Shown: positions 16,459 to 26,656, counted from the first letter of the stretch. The stretch is DNA of 33,660 nt from Aeromicrobium sp. Root495 (GCF_001426755.1 NZ_LMFJ01000001.1:619377-653036), one strand, 5' to 3'. Notes: a model not told the origin generated them from the sequence alone. Translations and numbers: made by a program.

Positions 16459-17214
16459 TCAGTCCTTCGGTCCGCCAGCGACGTAGATGACCTGGCCGGA
16501 CACGAAGCCCGCGCCCTCGCTCGCGAGGAACGACGCCGTGTGGGCGATGTCCTCGGGCTGGCCGACCCGCTGCACGGGGATCTCCTTGGCCGCGTAGGCG
16601 ATGAAGTCGTCGAACGGGACGCCCACCCGCTCCGCGGTGGCGGCCGTCATGTCGGTCTGGATGAAGCCGGGGGCGATGGCGTTGGCGGTGACGCCGAACT
16701 TGCCGAGCTCGATCGAGAGGGTCTTGGTGAAGCCCTGGAGGCCGGCCTTCGCGGCCGAGTAGTTGGCCTGGCCGCGGTTGCCCTGCGCCGACGTGCTCGA
16801 CAGGTTGATGATGCGGCCGAACTTCGCCTCGGTCATGTACTTCTGGGCGGCCTTCGTGACGTTGAAGGAGCCGCGCAGGTGCACCGCCATGACGGTGTCC
16901 CAGTCGTCGACCGACATCTTGAAGAGCAGGTTGTCGCGCAGCACGCCCGCGTTGTTCACGACGATCGTGGGCGCACCCAGCTCGTCGGCGATCGTGGCGA
17001 CGGCGGCGTCGACGCTCTCGGCGTCGCTCACGTCGGCTCCGACGGCGAGGGCCTTGCCCCCGGCGGAGGTGATGGCGTCGACCGTGCCGGCGCACGCGGC
17101 GGCATCGAGGTCGACGACGGCGACGGCGTGGCCGTCGGCGGCGAGACGCTGGGCGACGGCGGCACCGATGCCACGGGCGGCTCCGGTCACGATCGCGACG
17201 CGGGACTCAGTCAT
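16459..17214 (-). CDS. SDR-family 3-ketoacyl reductase, FabG-like
   Basis: A 251-aa classical short-chain dehydrogenase: TGAARGIGAAVAQRLAADGH near the N-terminus, VVNNAGVLRDNLLFKMSVDD, serine in NLSSTSAQGNRGQ, Y152 and K156 in NYSAAK, and the C-terminal SGQVIYVAGG. These closely match bacterial FabG-type NADP(H) 3-oxoacyl reductases. The ATG at 17214 was chosen because GAGGAG lies about 6 bases upstream; reading further upstream would run through the operator and promoter. It is first in the SDR-kinase-TetR operon, divergent from the carboxyltransferase gene, with the 18-bp shared operator 18 bases before its start. The substrate is probably an acyl-CoA rather than acyl-ACP, since elongation is done by FAS-I. 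Confidence 0.92.
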   Translation of the reverse strand: MTESRVAIVTGAARGIGAAVAQRLAADGHAVAVVDLDAAACAGTVDAITSAGGKALAVGADVSDAESVDAAVATIADELGAPTIVVNNAGVLRDNLLFKMSVDDWDTVMAVHLRGSFNVTKAAQKYMTEAKFGRIINLSSTSAQGNRGQANYSAAKAGLQGFTKTLSIELGKFGVTANAIAPGFIQTDMTAATAERVGVPFDDFIAYAAKEIPVQRVGQPEDIAHTASFLASEGAGFVSGQVIYVAGGPKD

Positions 17215-17232
17215 AAGGGCTCCTCGAAGAGT

Positions 17233-17250
17233 GGTAAGCGCTTGCTTAGT
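17233..17250 (-). promoter_or_regulatory. Shared 18-bp TetR-type operator, copy 2 (SDR-kinase-TetR operon)
   Basis: On the minus strand this reads ACTAAGCAAGCGCTTACC, identical over 18 bases to 1802-1819 and in the same orientation relative to the gene it precedes. It sits directly upstream of the SDR ribosome binding site, where a bound repressor would block initiation. Confidence 0.75.
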
Positions 17251-17327
17251 GCACCGTAGCGCACGGACCGCCCCGGCGGAACGGACGGCACGTCGAGCGT
17301 GTGACGTGGAACGCGTCGGCGCAAACG

Positions 17328-17369
17328 CGAGGAACTCCTCATGTTCGTGTAGACTTGAGGATGTCCTCA
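17328..17369 (+). promoter_or_regulatory. Carboxyltransferase promoter with two tandem palindromes matching those of fas
   Basis: Site 1 (17328-17341) is CGAGGAACTCCTCA; site 2 (17356-17369) is TGAGGATGTCCTCA, with perfect TGAGGA/TCCTCA arms. A possible -10, TAGACT (17350-17355), precedes TTGAGG exactly as TAAACT does before fas. Similarity to the fas promoter extends through TCCTCATGTTTT. This indicates one regulator for both genes; a FasR-type protein is the natural guess. Confidence 0.7.
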
Positions 17370-17386
17370 TGTTTTAGGGAGCTTTC

Positions 17387-18898
17387 ATGACCTCATCCGT
17401 CGACCTCGCGCACCAGAGCGCGGAGCAGACGAACGGACCTGCCCATCGCGACGCCCTCGAGCAGCGGCGTCAGGACAGGTTCACGCGGGTCGAGCCCCGA
17501 GGAGCTCGCACCTTCACGGGTCGCGAGCGCGCCCAGATGCTTCTCGACGACGGAACCTTCGTCGAGATCTCGCCGTTGCGCACGGCGGGGACGAGCGGCA
17601 GCGGCGTCGTCATCGGCTGGGGCCTCGTCGACGGTCGTCCCGTCGTCGTGGCCAGCCACGACGCCGCGGTCGCCTCGGGCGCCATCGGTGCGGTGTTCGC
17701 CGAGACGGTCCAGCGGGCCCAGCGCCTCGCGATCGACCAGGGCTACCCGATCGTCTACATCAACGACTCCGGGGGAGCCCGCATCCACGACGGCGTGCAC
17801 GCGCTGCACGGCTGTGGCGGCATCTTCACGAACAACGTCATCGCGAGCGCCACGATCCCGCAGATCTCGCTCATCCTCGGCCCGTGCGCCGGCGCCGCGG
17901 CCTACTCCCCGGCTCTCACGGACTGGACGATCATGGTCAAGGGCCAGGGCCAGATGTTCCTGACCGGTCCCGACATCGTCAAGGCGGCCACGGGCGAGGA
18001 CGCCACGGCCGACGAGATCGGCGGATCGGCGCTCCACACGAGCAAGAGCGGCGTGGCCCACCTCGAGGTGGAGACCGAGCTCGAGGCGCTCGAGGCAGCC
18101 CGCGACCTGCTGTCCTTCCTGCCGTCCCACGTCGGTGCTCCCATGCCCGTGCGTGAGGCGGTCCCGGCCGACCCCGCCGCGGTGGCCCGCCTGCCGCACG
18201 TCGTGCCCGAGAAGTCGAGCATCATCTTCGACGTCAACGACGTGCTCGACGGCGTGCTCGATGCGGGCGAGCGGTTCGAGATCAGCCCCACGTACGCCCC
18301 CAGCGTCGTCACCGTCCTCGGTCGCATCGACGGTCGTCCCGTCGCGATCGTGGCCAACCAGCCCAAGGCCCGCGGCGGCATCCTCGACTCCAAGGCGTCG
18401 GTCAAGATCTCGCGCTTCGTCGCGTGGGCCGCCCGCTTCGGCCTTCCGGTCATCACGCTCGTCGACGTCCCCGGGTTCCTGCCCGGCACGGTGGAGGAGG
18501 GCCGGGGCGTCATCACCCACGGCGCCACGATGCTCAAGGCGTACGTGGAGGCGACGTCGCCCGTGCTCACCGTCGTGCTGCGCAAGGCCTACGGCGGTGC
18601 CTACATCGCCATGGGCGCCCGTTCTCTCGGCGCCGACTTCACGTGGGCCTGGTCCGGCTCGGAGATCGCTGTCATGGGACCCGGAGGCGCCGTGGCGCTG
18701 CTCCACCGTCGTGCGCTCAAGGAGGCCGAGGACCCGGTGGCCCTGCGCGACGAGCTGGCCGCCGACTACCGCGAGCAGGTGGCCCGCCCCTACCTCGCGG
18801 CGGAGGCCGGCATCCTCGACGACGTCATCCACGCCGAGGAGACCCGCGACCGCATCGTCCAGGCCCTGCGCCTGCTCGAGCCGGCGGTCCGCGCGTGA
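17387..18898 (+). CDS. Acyl-CoA carboxylase carboxyltransferase (beta) subunit
   Basis: A 503-aa biotin-dependent carboxyltransferase of the crotonase fold, moving CO2 from carboxybiotin to acetyl- or propionyl-CoA. Both halves are visible: the N-terminal half with INDSGGARIHDGVHALHG, ILGPCAGAAAYSPAL and FLTGPDIVKAATGEDA; the C-terminal half with VDVPGFLPGTVEEGRGVI, LRKAYGGAYIAMG and EIAVMGPGGAVALLHRR. There is no N-terminal zinc ribbon, so it is of the actinobacterial AccD (AccD6/PCC-beta) type rather than E. coli AccD. AGGGAG precedes the ATG. Its promoter shares palindromes with fas and it is coupled to a biotin carrier gene, so it probably supplies malonyl-CoA to FAS-I. No biotin carboxylase gene lies in this window. 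Confidence 0.93.
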   Translation: MTSSVDLAHQSAEQTNGPAHRDALEQRRQDRFTRVEPRGARTFTGRERAQMLLDDGTFVEISPLRTAGTSGSGVVIGWGLVDGRPVVVASHDAAVASGAIGAVFAETVQRAQRLAIDQGYPIVYINDSGGARIHDGVHALHGCGGIFTNNVIASATIPQISLILGPCAGAAAYSPALTDWTIMVKGQGQMFLTGPDIVKAATGEDATADEIGGSALHTSKSGVAHLEVETELEALEAARDLLSFLPSHVGAPMPVREAVPADPAAVARLPHVVPEKSSIIFDVNDVLDGVLDAGERFEISPTYAPSVVTVLGRIDGRPVAIVANQPKARGGILDSKASVKISRFVAWAARFGLPVITLVDVPGFLPGTVEEGRGVITHGATMLKAYVEATSPVLTVVLRKAYGGAYIAMGARSLGADFTWAWSGSEIAVMGPGGAVALLHRRALKEAEDPVALRDELAADYREQVARPYLAAEAGILDDVIHAEETRDRIVQALRLLEPAVRA

Positions 18899-19122
18899 CC
18901 GCCGGGACGGGCGTCGCGGCCCGCGCCGAGATCGTGGCCAACGTCTGGAAGCTCCTCACCGAGGTGGGCGCCGAGGTGGCCCAGGGCGACGTCCTCGCCG
19001 TCCTGGAGACCATGAAGATGGAGCTCCCCGTGCACGCGCCGGCCACCGGCACCGTCACGAGCGTCCCCGTCGCCGAGGGCCAGATCGTCCAGGAGGGCGA
19101 CGTCATCGCCGTGGTCGGTTAG
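18895..19122 (+). CDS. Biotin carboxyl carrier protein, TB7.3-like (75 aa)
   Basis: A stand-alone biotinyl domain of 75 aa starting at GTG, overlapping the carboxyltransferase stop as GTGA. The biotinylation site is ETMKMELPV with K41 as the modified lysine, within RAEIVANVWKLL, then GDVLAVLETMKME, then VAEGQIVQEGDVIAVVG, the complete flattened beta-barrel. It closely resembles the small mycobacterial biotinylated protein TB7.3. It would accept CO2 from a biotin carboxylase and present it to the adjacent carboxyltransferase. The small size and GTG start make it easy to miss; translational coupling supports the start chosen. Confidence 0.92.
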   Translation: MTAGTGVAARAEIVANVWKLLTEVGAEVAQGDVLAVLETMKMELPVHAPATGTVTSVPVAEGQIVQEGDVIAVVG

Positions 19123-19155
19123 GTCCGTCCGAGTCGCCCTGAGAGACTGAGCGGC

Positions 19156-19860
19156 GTGCTCGAGACCCGAATCCCCATGCGCTGGGCCGACCTGGACCAG
19201 CTGAACCACGTCAACAACGTCGTCTACGTCGACTACGCGGAGCAGACGCGCGCCGAGCTCATCCGCTCCGGAGAGGCGTTCGACGCCCCCGTGACGCGGG
19301 TCGACGTCGAGTTCCGCCGGCCCCTGCAGCTGAGCCGCACCCCCGTGCTCGTGCGGAGCCGGTTCGAGGGCGACTTCACGGTGCACGACATCGGCCCCGA
19401 CGGGATCGACGAGTCGTTCGCGACCGTCCGTCTCGGCACCGGGCCGGTCGTCCCGCAGGAGCAGCGCGGCGACGGTCCCGCGTTCGACCTCGCGGTGCGC
19501 CGCAGCGACATCGGCCCCGACGGAAGCGTGACCCCCACCCGCTTCTTCGAGATCTGCCAGGAGTCGCGCATCCTGGCGTTCTCCGCCCTCATGCCCGACC
19601 GGCGCCCGGGGCACATCGTGCTGGCCCGGGTCGACGTCCACCTCGGCGAGCCGGTGCGGGCCGACGTCGGGGTGCTCCCCACCTCCACCTCCGTGACGCA
19701 CGTGGGCCGTTCCTCCTACCGCACCACGACGTGGTTCGGCGGCGGCCGCTACGGAGCGGCCGAGGCCGTGCTGGTGGGCTTCGACGCCGAGACGCAGCGC
19801 TCGCGTCCGCTCGGGGACGACGAGCGTGAGGCGCTCGAGTCGGTCCTGGTGGAGGGCTGA
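19156..19860 (+). CDS. Double-hotdog acyl-CoA thioesterase
   Basis: A 234-aa protein made of two hotdog domains. The first (about 1-110) begins with RIPMRWADLDQLNHVNNVVY, the 4-hydroxybenzoyl-CoA thioesterase / YbgC-type signature with its catalytic Asp in the WADLD stretch. The second (about 115-230) begins with FDLAVRRSDIGPDGSVTPTR and lacks a clear second Asp-HVNN signature. It starts at GTG 33 bases after the biotin carrier gene, so it may be in the same unit. It likely hydrolyses acyl-CoA, possibly products of FAS-I. The chain-length preference is unknown. Confidence 0.85.
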   Translation: MLETRIPMRWADLDQLNHVNNVVYVDYAEQTRAELIRSGEAFDAPVTRVDVEFRRPLQLSRTPVLVRSRFEGDFTVHDIGPDGIDESFATVRLGTGPVVPQEQRGDGPAFDLAVRRSDIGPDGSVTPTRFFEICQESRILAFSALMPDRRPGHIVLARVDVHLGEPVRADVGVLPTSTSVTHVGRSSYRTTTWFGGGRYGAAEAVLVGFDAETQRSRPLGDDEREALESVLVEG

Positions 19861-19878
19861 CCTAGCCCGGCGTGCTGA

Positions 19879-20262
19879 TCATGCCGTGTTGACCATGAAC
19901 TGGGCGGCGTGCTGGGCGTAGGCCCAGAACTGCTGGTCCTGCTCAGGGGTCAGCTCGACGGCGTCGAGCCCGTCGCGGAAGTGGGCCAGCCAGGCGTCCT
20001 TGGCCGCGTGGGTCACCTCGAACGGCGCGTGCCGCATCCGCAGCCGGGGGTGGCCGCGCTGCTCGGAGTACGTGGAGGGGCCGCCCCAGTACTGCTCGAG
20101 GAACATCGTGAAGCGCTCGCGGGCCGGCCCGAGGTCCTCCTCGGGGTACATGGGGCGCAGCACGGGGTCGTCGGCGACACCGTCGTAGAAGACCTCCACG
20201 ACCTTGGCGATCGTAGCGTGCCCGCCGATCTCGTCGTAGAAGCTGGGAGCTGGGTCGGTCAT
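19879..20262 (-). CDS. glbO: Group II truncated haemoglobin (GlbO type)
   Basis: A 127-aa truncated globin. By alignment from memory with M. tuberculosis GlbO, the haem-proximal His is H78 in HPRLRMRHAPF, the distal-pocket CD1 Tyr is Y39 in RPMYPEEDL, and the G8 Trp is W91 in KDAWLAHF. The conserved FTMFLEQYWGGPSTYSEQRG stretch is also present. It binds O2 and other small ligands and is usually linked to oxidative or nitrosative chemistry or respiration. Its ATG overlaps the mscS stop (ATGA), so the two are translationally coupled. The next gene is convergent with only 18 bases between stops. Confidence 0.95.
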   Translation of the reverse strand: MTDPAPSFYDEIGGHATIAKVVEVFYDGVADDPVLRPMYPEEDLGPARERFTMFLEQYWGGPSTYSEQRGHPRLRMRHAPFEVTHAAKDAWLAHFRDGLDAVELTPEQDQQFWAYAQHAAQFMVNTA

Positions 20263-21185
20263 GCGGTGGGGCCTTCCACGGGTCCGTAGGTGGTGGGCAT
20301 GGTGACCCCGGCCTGGTCGAAACGCGCCTTCACGCGCTGACGCATCGTGCGGGCCACGACCCACTGCTGCAGCGGGGCGGTCTTGAGCACCACCCGGACG
20401 ACGACGCCGTCCTTGGCGAACCGCTCGACGCCCCAGACCTCGGGCTCCTCGATGATGACGCCGCGGTACTTGTCGTCGTCGTACATCGCGTGTGCCTCCT
20501 CGGCGAGGATCTTCTGCACGACGTCGAGGTCGGAGTCGTAGGCGACGGTCACGTCGAGGACGGTGCGGGCCCAGTTCTGGCTCTGGTTGCCCACGCGGAT
20601 GATCTCGCCGTTGCGGACGTACCAGACGGTGCCGTCGACGTCGCGCACCCGCGTGACGCGCAGTCCCGTGGCCTCCACGGTGCCGCTCGCCTCGCCCAGG
20701 TCGACCGAGTCGCCCACGCCGTACTGGTCCTCCATGATCATGAAGATGCCGGCGAGGAAGTCCTTGACGAGCGTCTGCGCACCGAACCCGAGAGCGACGC
20801 CGAGGATGCCGGCGCCGGTGAGGATCGGCGCCACGGAGATGCCGAAGCGGTCGAGGATCATGATGAGCGCGATCGCGAGGATCACGATGCTGGCGATCGA
20901 GGACAGCAGGTCGCCCATCGCGGTGGCGCGCTGCTTGCGCCGCTCGGAGACACCGGGGCGCAGGTCCTGCAGGAGCTCGCCCGCCTTGGAGTTGGCGAGG
21001 AAGGCCGGCGTGTGCCCGCTCGCGGCCCGCCGGACCACGCGGGCGATGAGGCGCTTGACCAGCCATCGGAAGAACTGGGCCACGACGATGATCAGCAGGA
21101 TCTGGAGTGCACTTCCCGTCAGGGCGTGCCAGTCCTGCTTGTCGAGCTCGAGGGCGTCGGGCAACGTCACGTCGAAGGTCGGCAT
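20259..21185 (-). CDS. MscS-family mechanosensitive channel
   Basis: A 308-aa small-conductance mechanosensitive channel homologue in the inner membrane. Transmembrane segments are visible near 25-45 (LTGSALQILLIIVVAQFFRW) and 92-112 (SIASIVILAIALIMILDRF). The pore helix TM3 follows (ILTGAGILGVALGFGAQTLV), then DFLAGIFMIMEDQYGVGD and the beta domain with WYVRNGEIIRVGNQSQNWAR, the Pfam MscS signature. The C-terminal mixed domain is present. It releases solutes upon hypo-osmotic shock. The stop overlaps the glbO start. It is divergent from a small membrane protein gene with only 33 bases between starts. Confidence 0.93.
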   Translation of the reverse strand: MPTFDVTLPDALELDKQDWHALTGSALQILLIIVVAQFFRWLVKRLIARVVRRAASGHTPAFLANSKAGELLQDLRPGVSERRKQRATAMGDLLSSIASIVILAIALIMILDRFGISVAPILTGAGILGVALGFGAQTLVKDFLAGIFMIMEDQYGVGDSVDLGEASGTVEATGLRVTRVRDVDGTVWYVRNGEIIRVGNQSQNWARTVLDVTVAYDSDLDVVQKILAEEAHAMYDDDKYRGVIIEEPEVWGVERFAKDGVVVRVVLKTAPLQQWVVARTMRQRVKARFDQAGVTMPTTYGPVEGPTA

Positions 21186-21218
21186 GTCTCCAGCCTAGGG
21201 GCCGATAGAATGGAGTCC

Positions 21219-21482
21219 ATGAGCACCTTCTCCCGCGCCCTGGCCGTGGTCTCCACGGCCGTCGTCATGGTCGTCGCCTCCAGCACGGCCGCCCTGGCCG
21301 ATGCCCCCAGCACGTGGGAGCCCGCGCCGGAGAAGAGCACCCTCAGCATCCTGGGCCTGCTCGTCGGCGCCCCCGCCGTGCTGTTCGTGCTGATCGCCCT
21401 GTTCTCGGTGGTCGTGTCCCGCAAGAACTACGTGCCGCCGGCGCCCTCCACCGAGATCGCGAAGGCCCCCGACCACCACTGA
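21219..21482 (+). CDS. Small secreted/membrane protein of unknown function (87 aa)
   Basis: An 87-aa protein with an N-terminal signal-like segment (MSTFSRALAVVSTAVVMVVA, then SSTAALADA with a possible cleavage after ALA-DA). A short proline-rich linker (PSTWEPAPEKST) follows, then one strong transmembrane helix (ILGLLVGAPAVLFVLIALFSVVV, about 43-65) and a basic-to-acidic tail SRKNYVPPAP to the stop. GGAG lies just before the ATG at 21219; an in-frame ATG three codons earlier is less likely. Codon use is typical of the window, so it is a real gene. I do not recognise the family. It is divergent from mscS-glbO and convergent with pepN. Confidence 0.8.
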   Translation: MSTFSRALAVVSTAVVMVVASSTAALADAPSTWEPAPEKSTLSILGLLVGAPAVLFVLIALFSVVVSRKNYVPPAPSTEIAKAPDHH

Positions 21483-21502
21483 CCCACCCCACCAGTCCCC
21501 GC

Positions 21503-21559
21503 TGAGTGTGACGGTTCTGTTGGCTCGCGGCCGTCATTCCAACAGAACCGTCACACTCA
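21503..21559. terminator. Long perfect hairpin between convergent genes (small membrane protein / pepN)
   Basis: A perfect 21-bp stem (21503-21523 with 21539-21559) and 15-base loop starts 20 bases after the small-protein stop and ends just before the pepN stop. It can terminate both transcripts. The stem is much longer than a normal terminator and the arm motif GTGACGGTTCTGTTGG looks like a dispersed intergenic repeat. Confidence 0.75.
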
Positions 21560-21563
21560 CGGG

Positions 21564-24083
<2,520 letters not shown>

Positions 24084-24110
24084 GCTTTCACGCGCCGTCT
24101 CACCGTGCGC

Positions 24111-24806
24111 CTACGCGTCGGGTGCGCGCTCCGGCTTCCGGGCGCCGAAGTACGTGAGGCCCCCCGCCTGGGTGATCTCGACGTCGACCAGGCCGACGTC
24201 GGCCAGCCAGCGGGCCAGGTCCTTGCGGGTGCCGCTGGGCCCCAGCAGGCCGAGGGCACGGCCGGCGAGGATCACCGGGGTGAAGCGGGGCCCGGCATCG
24301 TTCAGGAACGCACTTCCGCTGAGGCGGCCGCCCGGCCTCAGCACGCGGGCGATCTCGCGCAGCGCGAGTGCCGGGTCGGGGAAGCAGTGCAGGCTCGTGA
24401 AGGCCACGACGAGGTCGAACGTGCCGTGGTCGAAGGCGAGCGCCTGGACGTCGGCCTCCGTGATCTCGACGTGGCTCAGGGCGAGGTGCTCGGCCTCCTC
24501 GGCCGTGCGCCGCAGCATGGCGGGGGAGATGTCGGCGGCGACGTAGCGTCCTGCGAAGCCACGCGGCACGTCGCGCAGGACCACGCCGCCCCCGCAGGGG
24601 ATGTCGAGCACGGTGGCGTCGGTGCCGGCGTGGACGAGGGCGTCACGGGCCCGACCGTGCAGCACGGACAGGCTCGAGCCCGCTCCCACGCGCCACAGGA
24701 GGGCGCCCAGGCGGTCGCTGCCGCTGACCCGGTCGTAGATGACGGCCCACGGGTGGTCCGCCCTCCACGTGCTGCTGGCGCGGCCGGGGTCGGAGGGGGT
24801 GGTCAT
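24111..24806 (-). CDS. Class I SAM-dependent methyltransferase
   Basis: A 231-aa methyltransferase. Motif I is TVLDIPCGGGVVLRDV (about 65-80), followed by YVAADISPAMLRRTAEEA, the motif II/III region VQALAFDHGTFDLVVAFTSLHCF and IARVLRPGGRLSGSAFL. This is the UbiE/Methyltransf_11 pattern. The ATG at 24806 was chosen because it gives normal family length and lies in the gap before the divergent ligase; longer readings run back through that gene. The substrate is unknown. It precedes pepN on the same strand by 27 bases and may be co-transcribed. Confidence 0.88.
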   Translation of the reverse strand: MTTPSDPGRASSTWRADHPWAVIYDRVSGSDRLGALLWRVGAGSSLSVLHGRARDALVHAGTDATVLDIPCGGGVVLRDVPRGFAGRYVAADISPAMLRRTAEEAEHLALSHVEITEADVQALAFDHGTFDLVVAFTSLHCFPDPALALREIARVLRPGGRLSGSAFLNDAGPRFTPVILAGRALGLLGPSGTRKDLARWLADVGLVDVEITQAGGLTYFGARKPERAPDA

Positions 24807-24855
24807 GGGTGAGACCGTACTGGCTCGCGCCCCGAGGTCGGGCAGGATGGGCGGT

Positions 24856-25995
24856 GTGAAGATCCCCTTTGCGACCTCCGAGCGGTCGTCCGTCGGCATC
24901 GAGTGGGAGCTGGCCCTGGTCGACTCCGACTCCGGTGACCTGCGCCAGGTGGCCGAGTACGTCCTCGACGCCGTCGCGCCGCTCGACGGCAGCCAGCACC
25001 CGCACATCCGCCAGGAGCTGCTGCTCAACACGGTCGAGGTGGTCTCCGGCGTCGCCCACACCGTGAAGGAGGCCGGCGCCGACCTCGAGCGCAACATCGA
25101 TCTCATCCGCACCGTCACCGACCGGCTGCGCGTCGAGCTGATGTGCGCCGGCACCCACCCCTTCGCCCGGTGGGACCACCAGAAGGTCAGCGACAAGGAG
25201 CGGTACGCCACGCTCATGGACCGCACCCAGTGGTGGGGTCGGCAGATGCTCATCTACGGGGTCCACGTGCACGTCGGCATCGAGGACCGCGACAAGGTCA
25301 TGCCCATCAGCGCCGCGATGCTCTCGTACTACGGGCACCTCCAGGCCCTCAGCGCCTCCTCGCCGTTCTGGGGCGGCAAGGACACCGGCTACGCGTCCAA
25401 CCGCGCGCTCATGTTCCAGCAGCTGCCCACCGCGGGCCTCCCGTTCCACTTCCAGCGGTGGGAGGAGCTGGAGGGCTACGTCGACGACCTCACCCGCACC
25501 GGCGTCATCGACATCTTCGACGAGATCCGCTGGGACCTGCGCCCTTCGCCCAAGTTCGGCACGCTCGAGGTCCGGGTGTGCGACGGCATCCCCACCATGA
25601 GCGAGCTACTCAGCATCTCGGCGCTCACCCACTGCCTCGTCGAGCACTTCTCGAGCGAGCTCGACGCCGGACGCAGCATCCCCGACCTCGCGCCGTGGTT
25701 CGCCCAGGAGAACAAGTGGCGCTCCGCGCGCTACGGCATGGACGCGATCCTCATCCTCGACGAGCAGGCCAACGAGGACCTCGTGACCGACGACCTGCGC
25801 CGCCTCGTGGAGCGTCTTGCTCCGGTCGCGGAGCGGCTGGGATGCTCCGACGAGCTGGGCGGCGTGCTCGACATCGTCGAGCACGGTGCGTCCTACCAGC
25901 GCCAGCGGAAGGTGGCCGAGGCCAACGGCGGGAGGCTCGACGCCGTCGTGGCCTCGCTCGTGGAGGAAATGCGACTGGGTCGTCCGGTGTTGTGA
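24856..25995 (+). CDS. Carboxylate-amine ligase, YbdK / glutamate-cysteine ligase GCS2 family
   Basis: A 379-aa ATP-dependent ligase of the GCS2 family. Visible segments are [20 protein letters not shown] at the N-terminus, [54 protein letters not shown] (metal/ATP-binding core) and [20 protein letters not shown]. coli YbdK has weak glutamate-cysteine ligase activity; the natural reaction in actinobacteria, which use mycothiol, is uncertain. GTG at 24856 is preferred because AGGA lies 8 bases upstream; an ATG three codons earlier has none. Its stop overlaps an in-frame GTG of the next gene, so coupling to the DsbA-like gene is likely. Confidence 0.88.
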   Translation: MKIPFATSERSSVGIEWELALVDSDSGDLRQVAEYVLDAVAPLDGSQHPHIRQELLLNTVEVVSGVAHTVKEAGADLERNIDLIRTVTDRLRVELMCAGTHPFARWDHQKVSDKERYATLMDRTQWWGRQMLIYGVHVHVGIEDRDKVMPISAAMLSYYGHLQALSASSPFWGGKDTGYASNRALMFQQLPTAGLPFHFQRWEELEGYVDDLTRTGVIDIFDEIRWDLRPSPKFGTLEVRVCDGIPTMSELLSISALTHCLVEHFSSELDAGRSIPDLAPWFAQENKWRSARYGMDAILILDEQANEDLVTDDLRRLVERLAPVAERLGCSDELGGVLDIVEHGASYQRQRKVAEANGGRLDAVVASLVEEMRLGRPVL

Positions 25996-26000
25996 CTGAC

Positions 26001-26648
26001 ATGACTGAGACTCTCGCCTCCTCCGACGCCGCCAACGCCTCCTCCACCAAGGAGCAGGTCGACTTCTGGTTCGACCCCCTGTGCCCCTTCGCGTGGATCA
26101 CGTCCCGCTGGATGCTCGAGGTCGAGAAGGTGCGTGACGTCCAGACGGTCTTCCACGTCATGAGCCTGTCGGTCCTCAACTCGGGCAAGGACGTCCCCGA
26201 CGAGTACAAGGAGATGATCGAGCGCGGCTGGGGCCCCGTCCGCATCGCCATCGCCATCGAGCAGCAGCACGGCCAGGAGGCCCTGCGCTCGTACTACACG
26301 GCCATCGGCACCAAGCGCCACAACGAGGGTCGCGAGTTCGAGACCGCGCTCTACGAGGAGGTCCTCGCCGAGGTCGGCCTGCCCGCCGAGCTGGCCCGGG
26401 CCGCCGACGACACGAGCCTCGACGACGCCGTCCGGGCCTCCCACCAGGTGGGCATCGACAAGGTCGGCGAGGACGTCGGCACCCCGGTCATCGAGGTCCA
26501 GGGTGTGGCCTTCTTCGGCCCGGTCCTGCAGAGCATCCCGCGCGGCGAGACCGCGGGCACGGTGTTCGACGGCGCTCGCGCGCTCGCGTCGTTCCCCGAC
26601 TTCTTCGAGCTCAAGCGCACCCGCAAGGGCGAGCTCGACTTCAGCTGA
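26001..26648 (+). CDS. DsbA-fold thioredoxin-like protein, Rv2466c type, with CPFA active site
   Basis: A 215-aa DsbA-family protein without signal peptide. The beginning [20 protein letters not shown], the [11 protein letters not shown] segment, [35 protein letters not shown] and [11 protein letters not shown] align closely with M. tuberculosis Rv2466c, a mycothiol-linked oxidoreductase with a CPWC motif. Here the motif is C28-P-F-A, so the second cysteine is missing and a monothiol mechanism or altered function is expected. ATG 26001 is used; GTG at 25992 overlapping the previous stop is an alternative. It ends before a long palindromic terminator. Confidence 0.9.
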   Translation: MTETLASSDAANASSTKEQVDFWFDPLCPFAWITSRWMLEVEKVRDVQTVFHVMSLSVLNSGKDVPDEYKEMIERGWGPVRIAIAIEQQHGQEALRSYYTAIGTKRHNEGREFETALYEEVLAEVGLPAELARAADDTSLDDAVRASHQVGIDKVGEDVGTPVIEVQGVAFFGPVLQSIPRGETAGTVFDGARALASFPDFFELKRTRKGELDFS

Positions 26649-26656
26649 GCGCCTTT

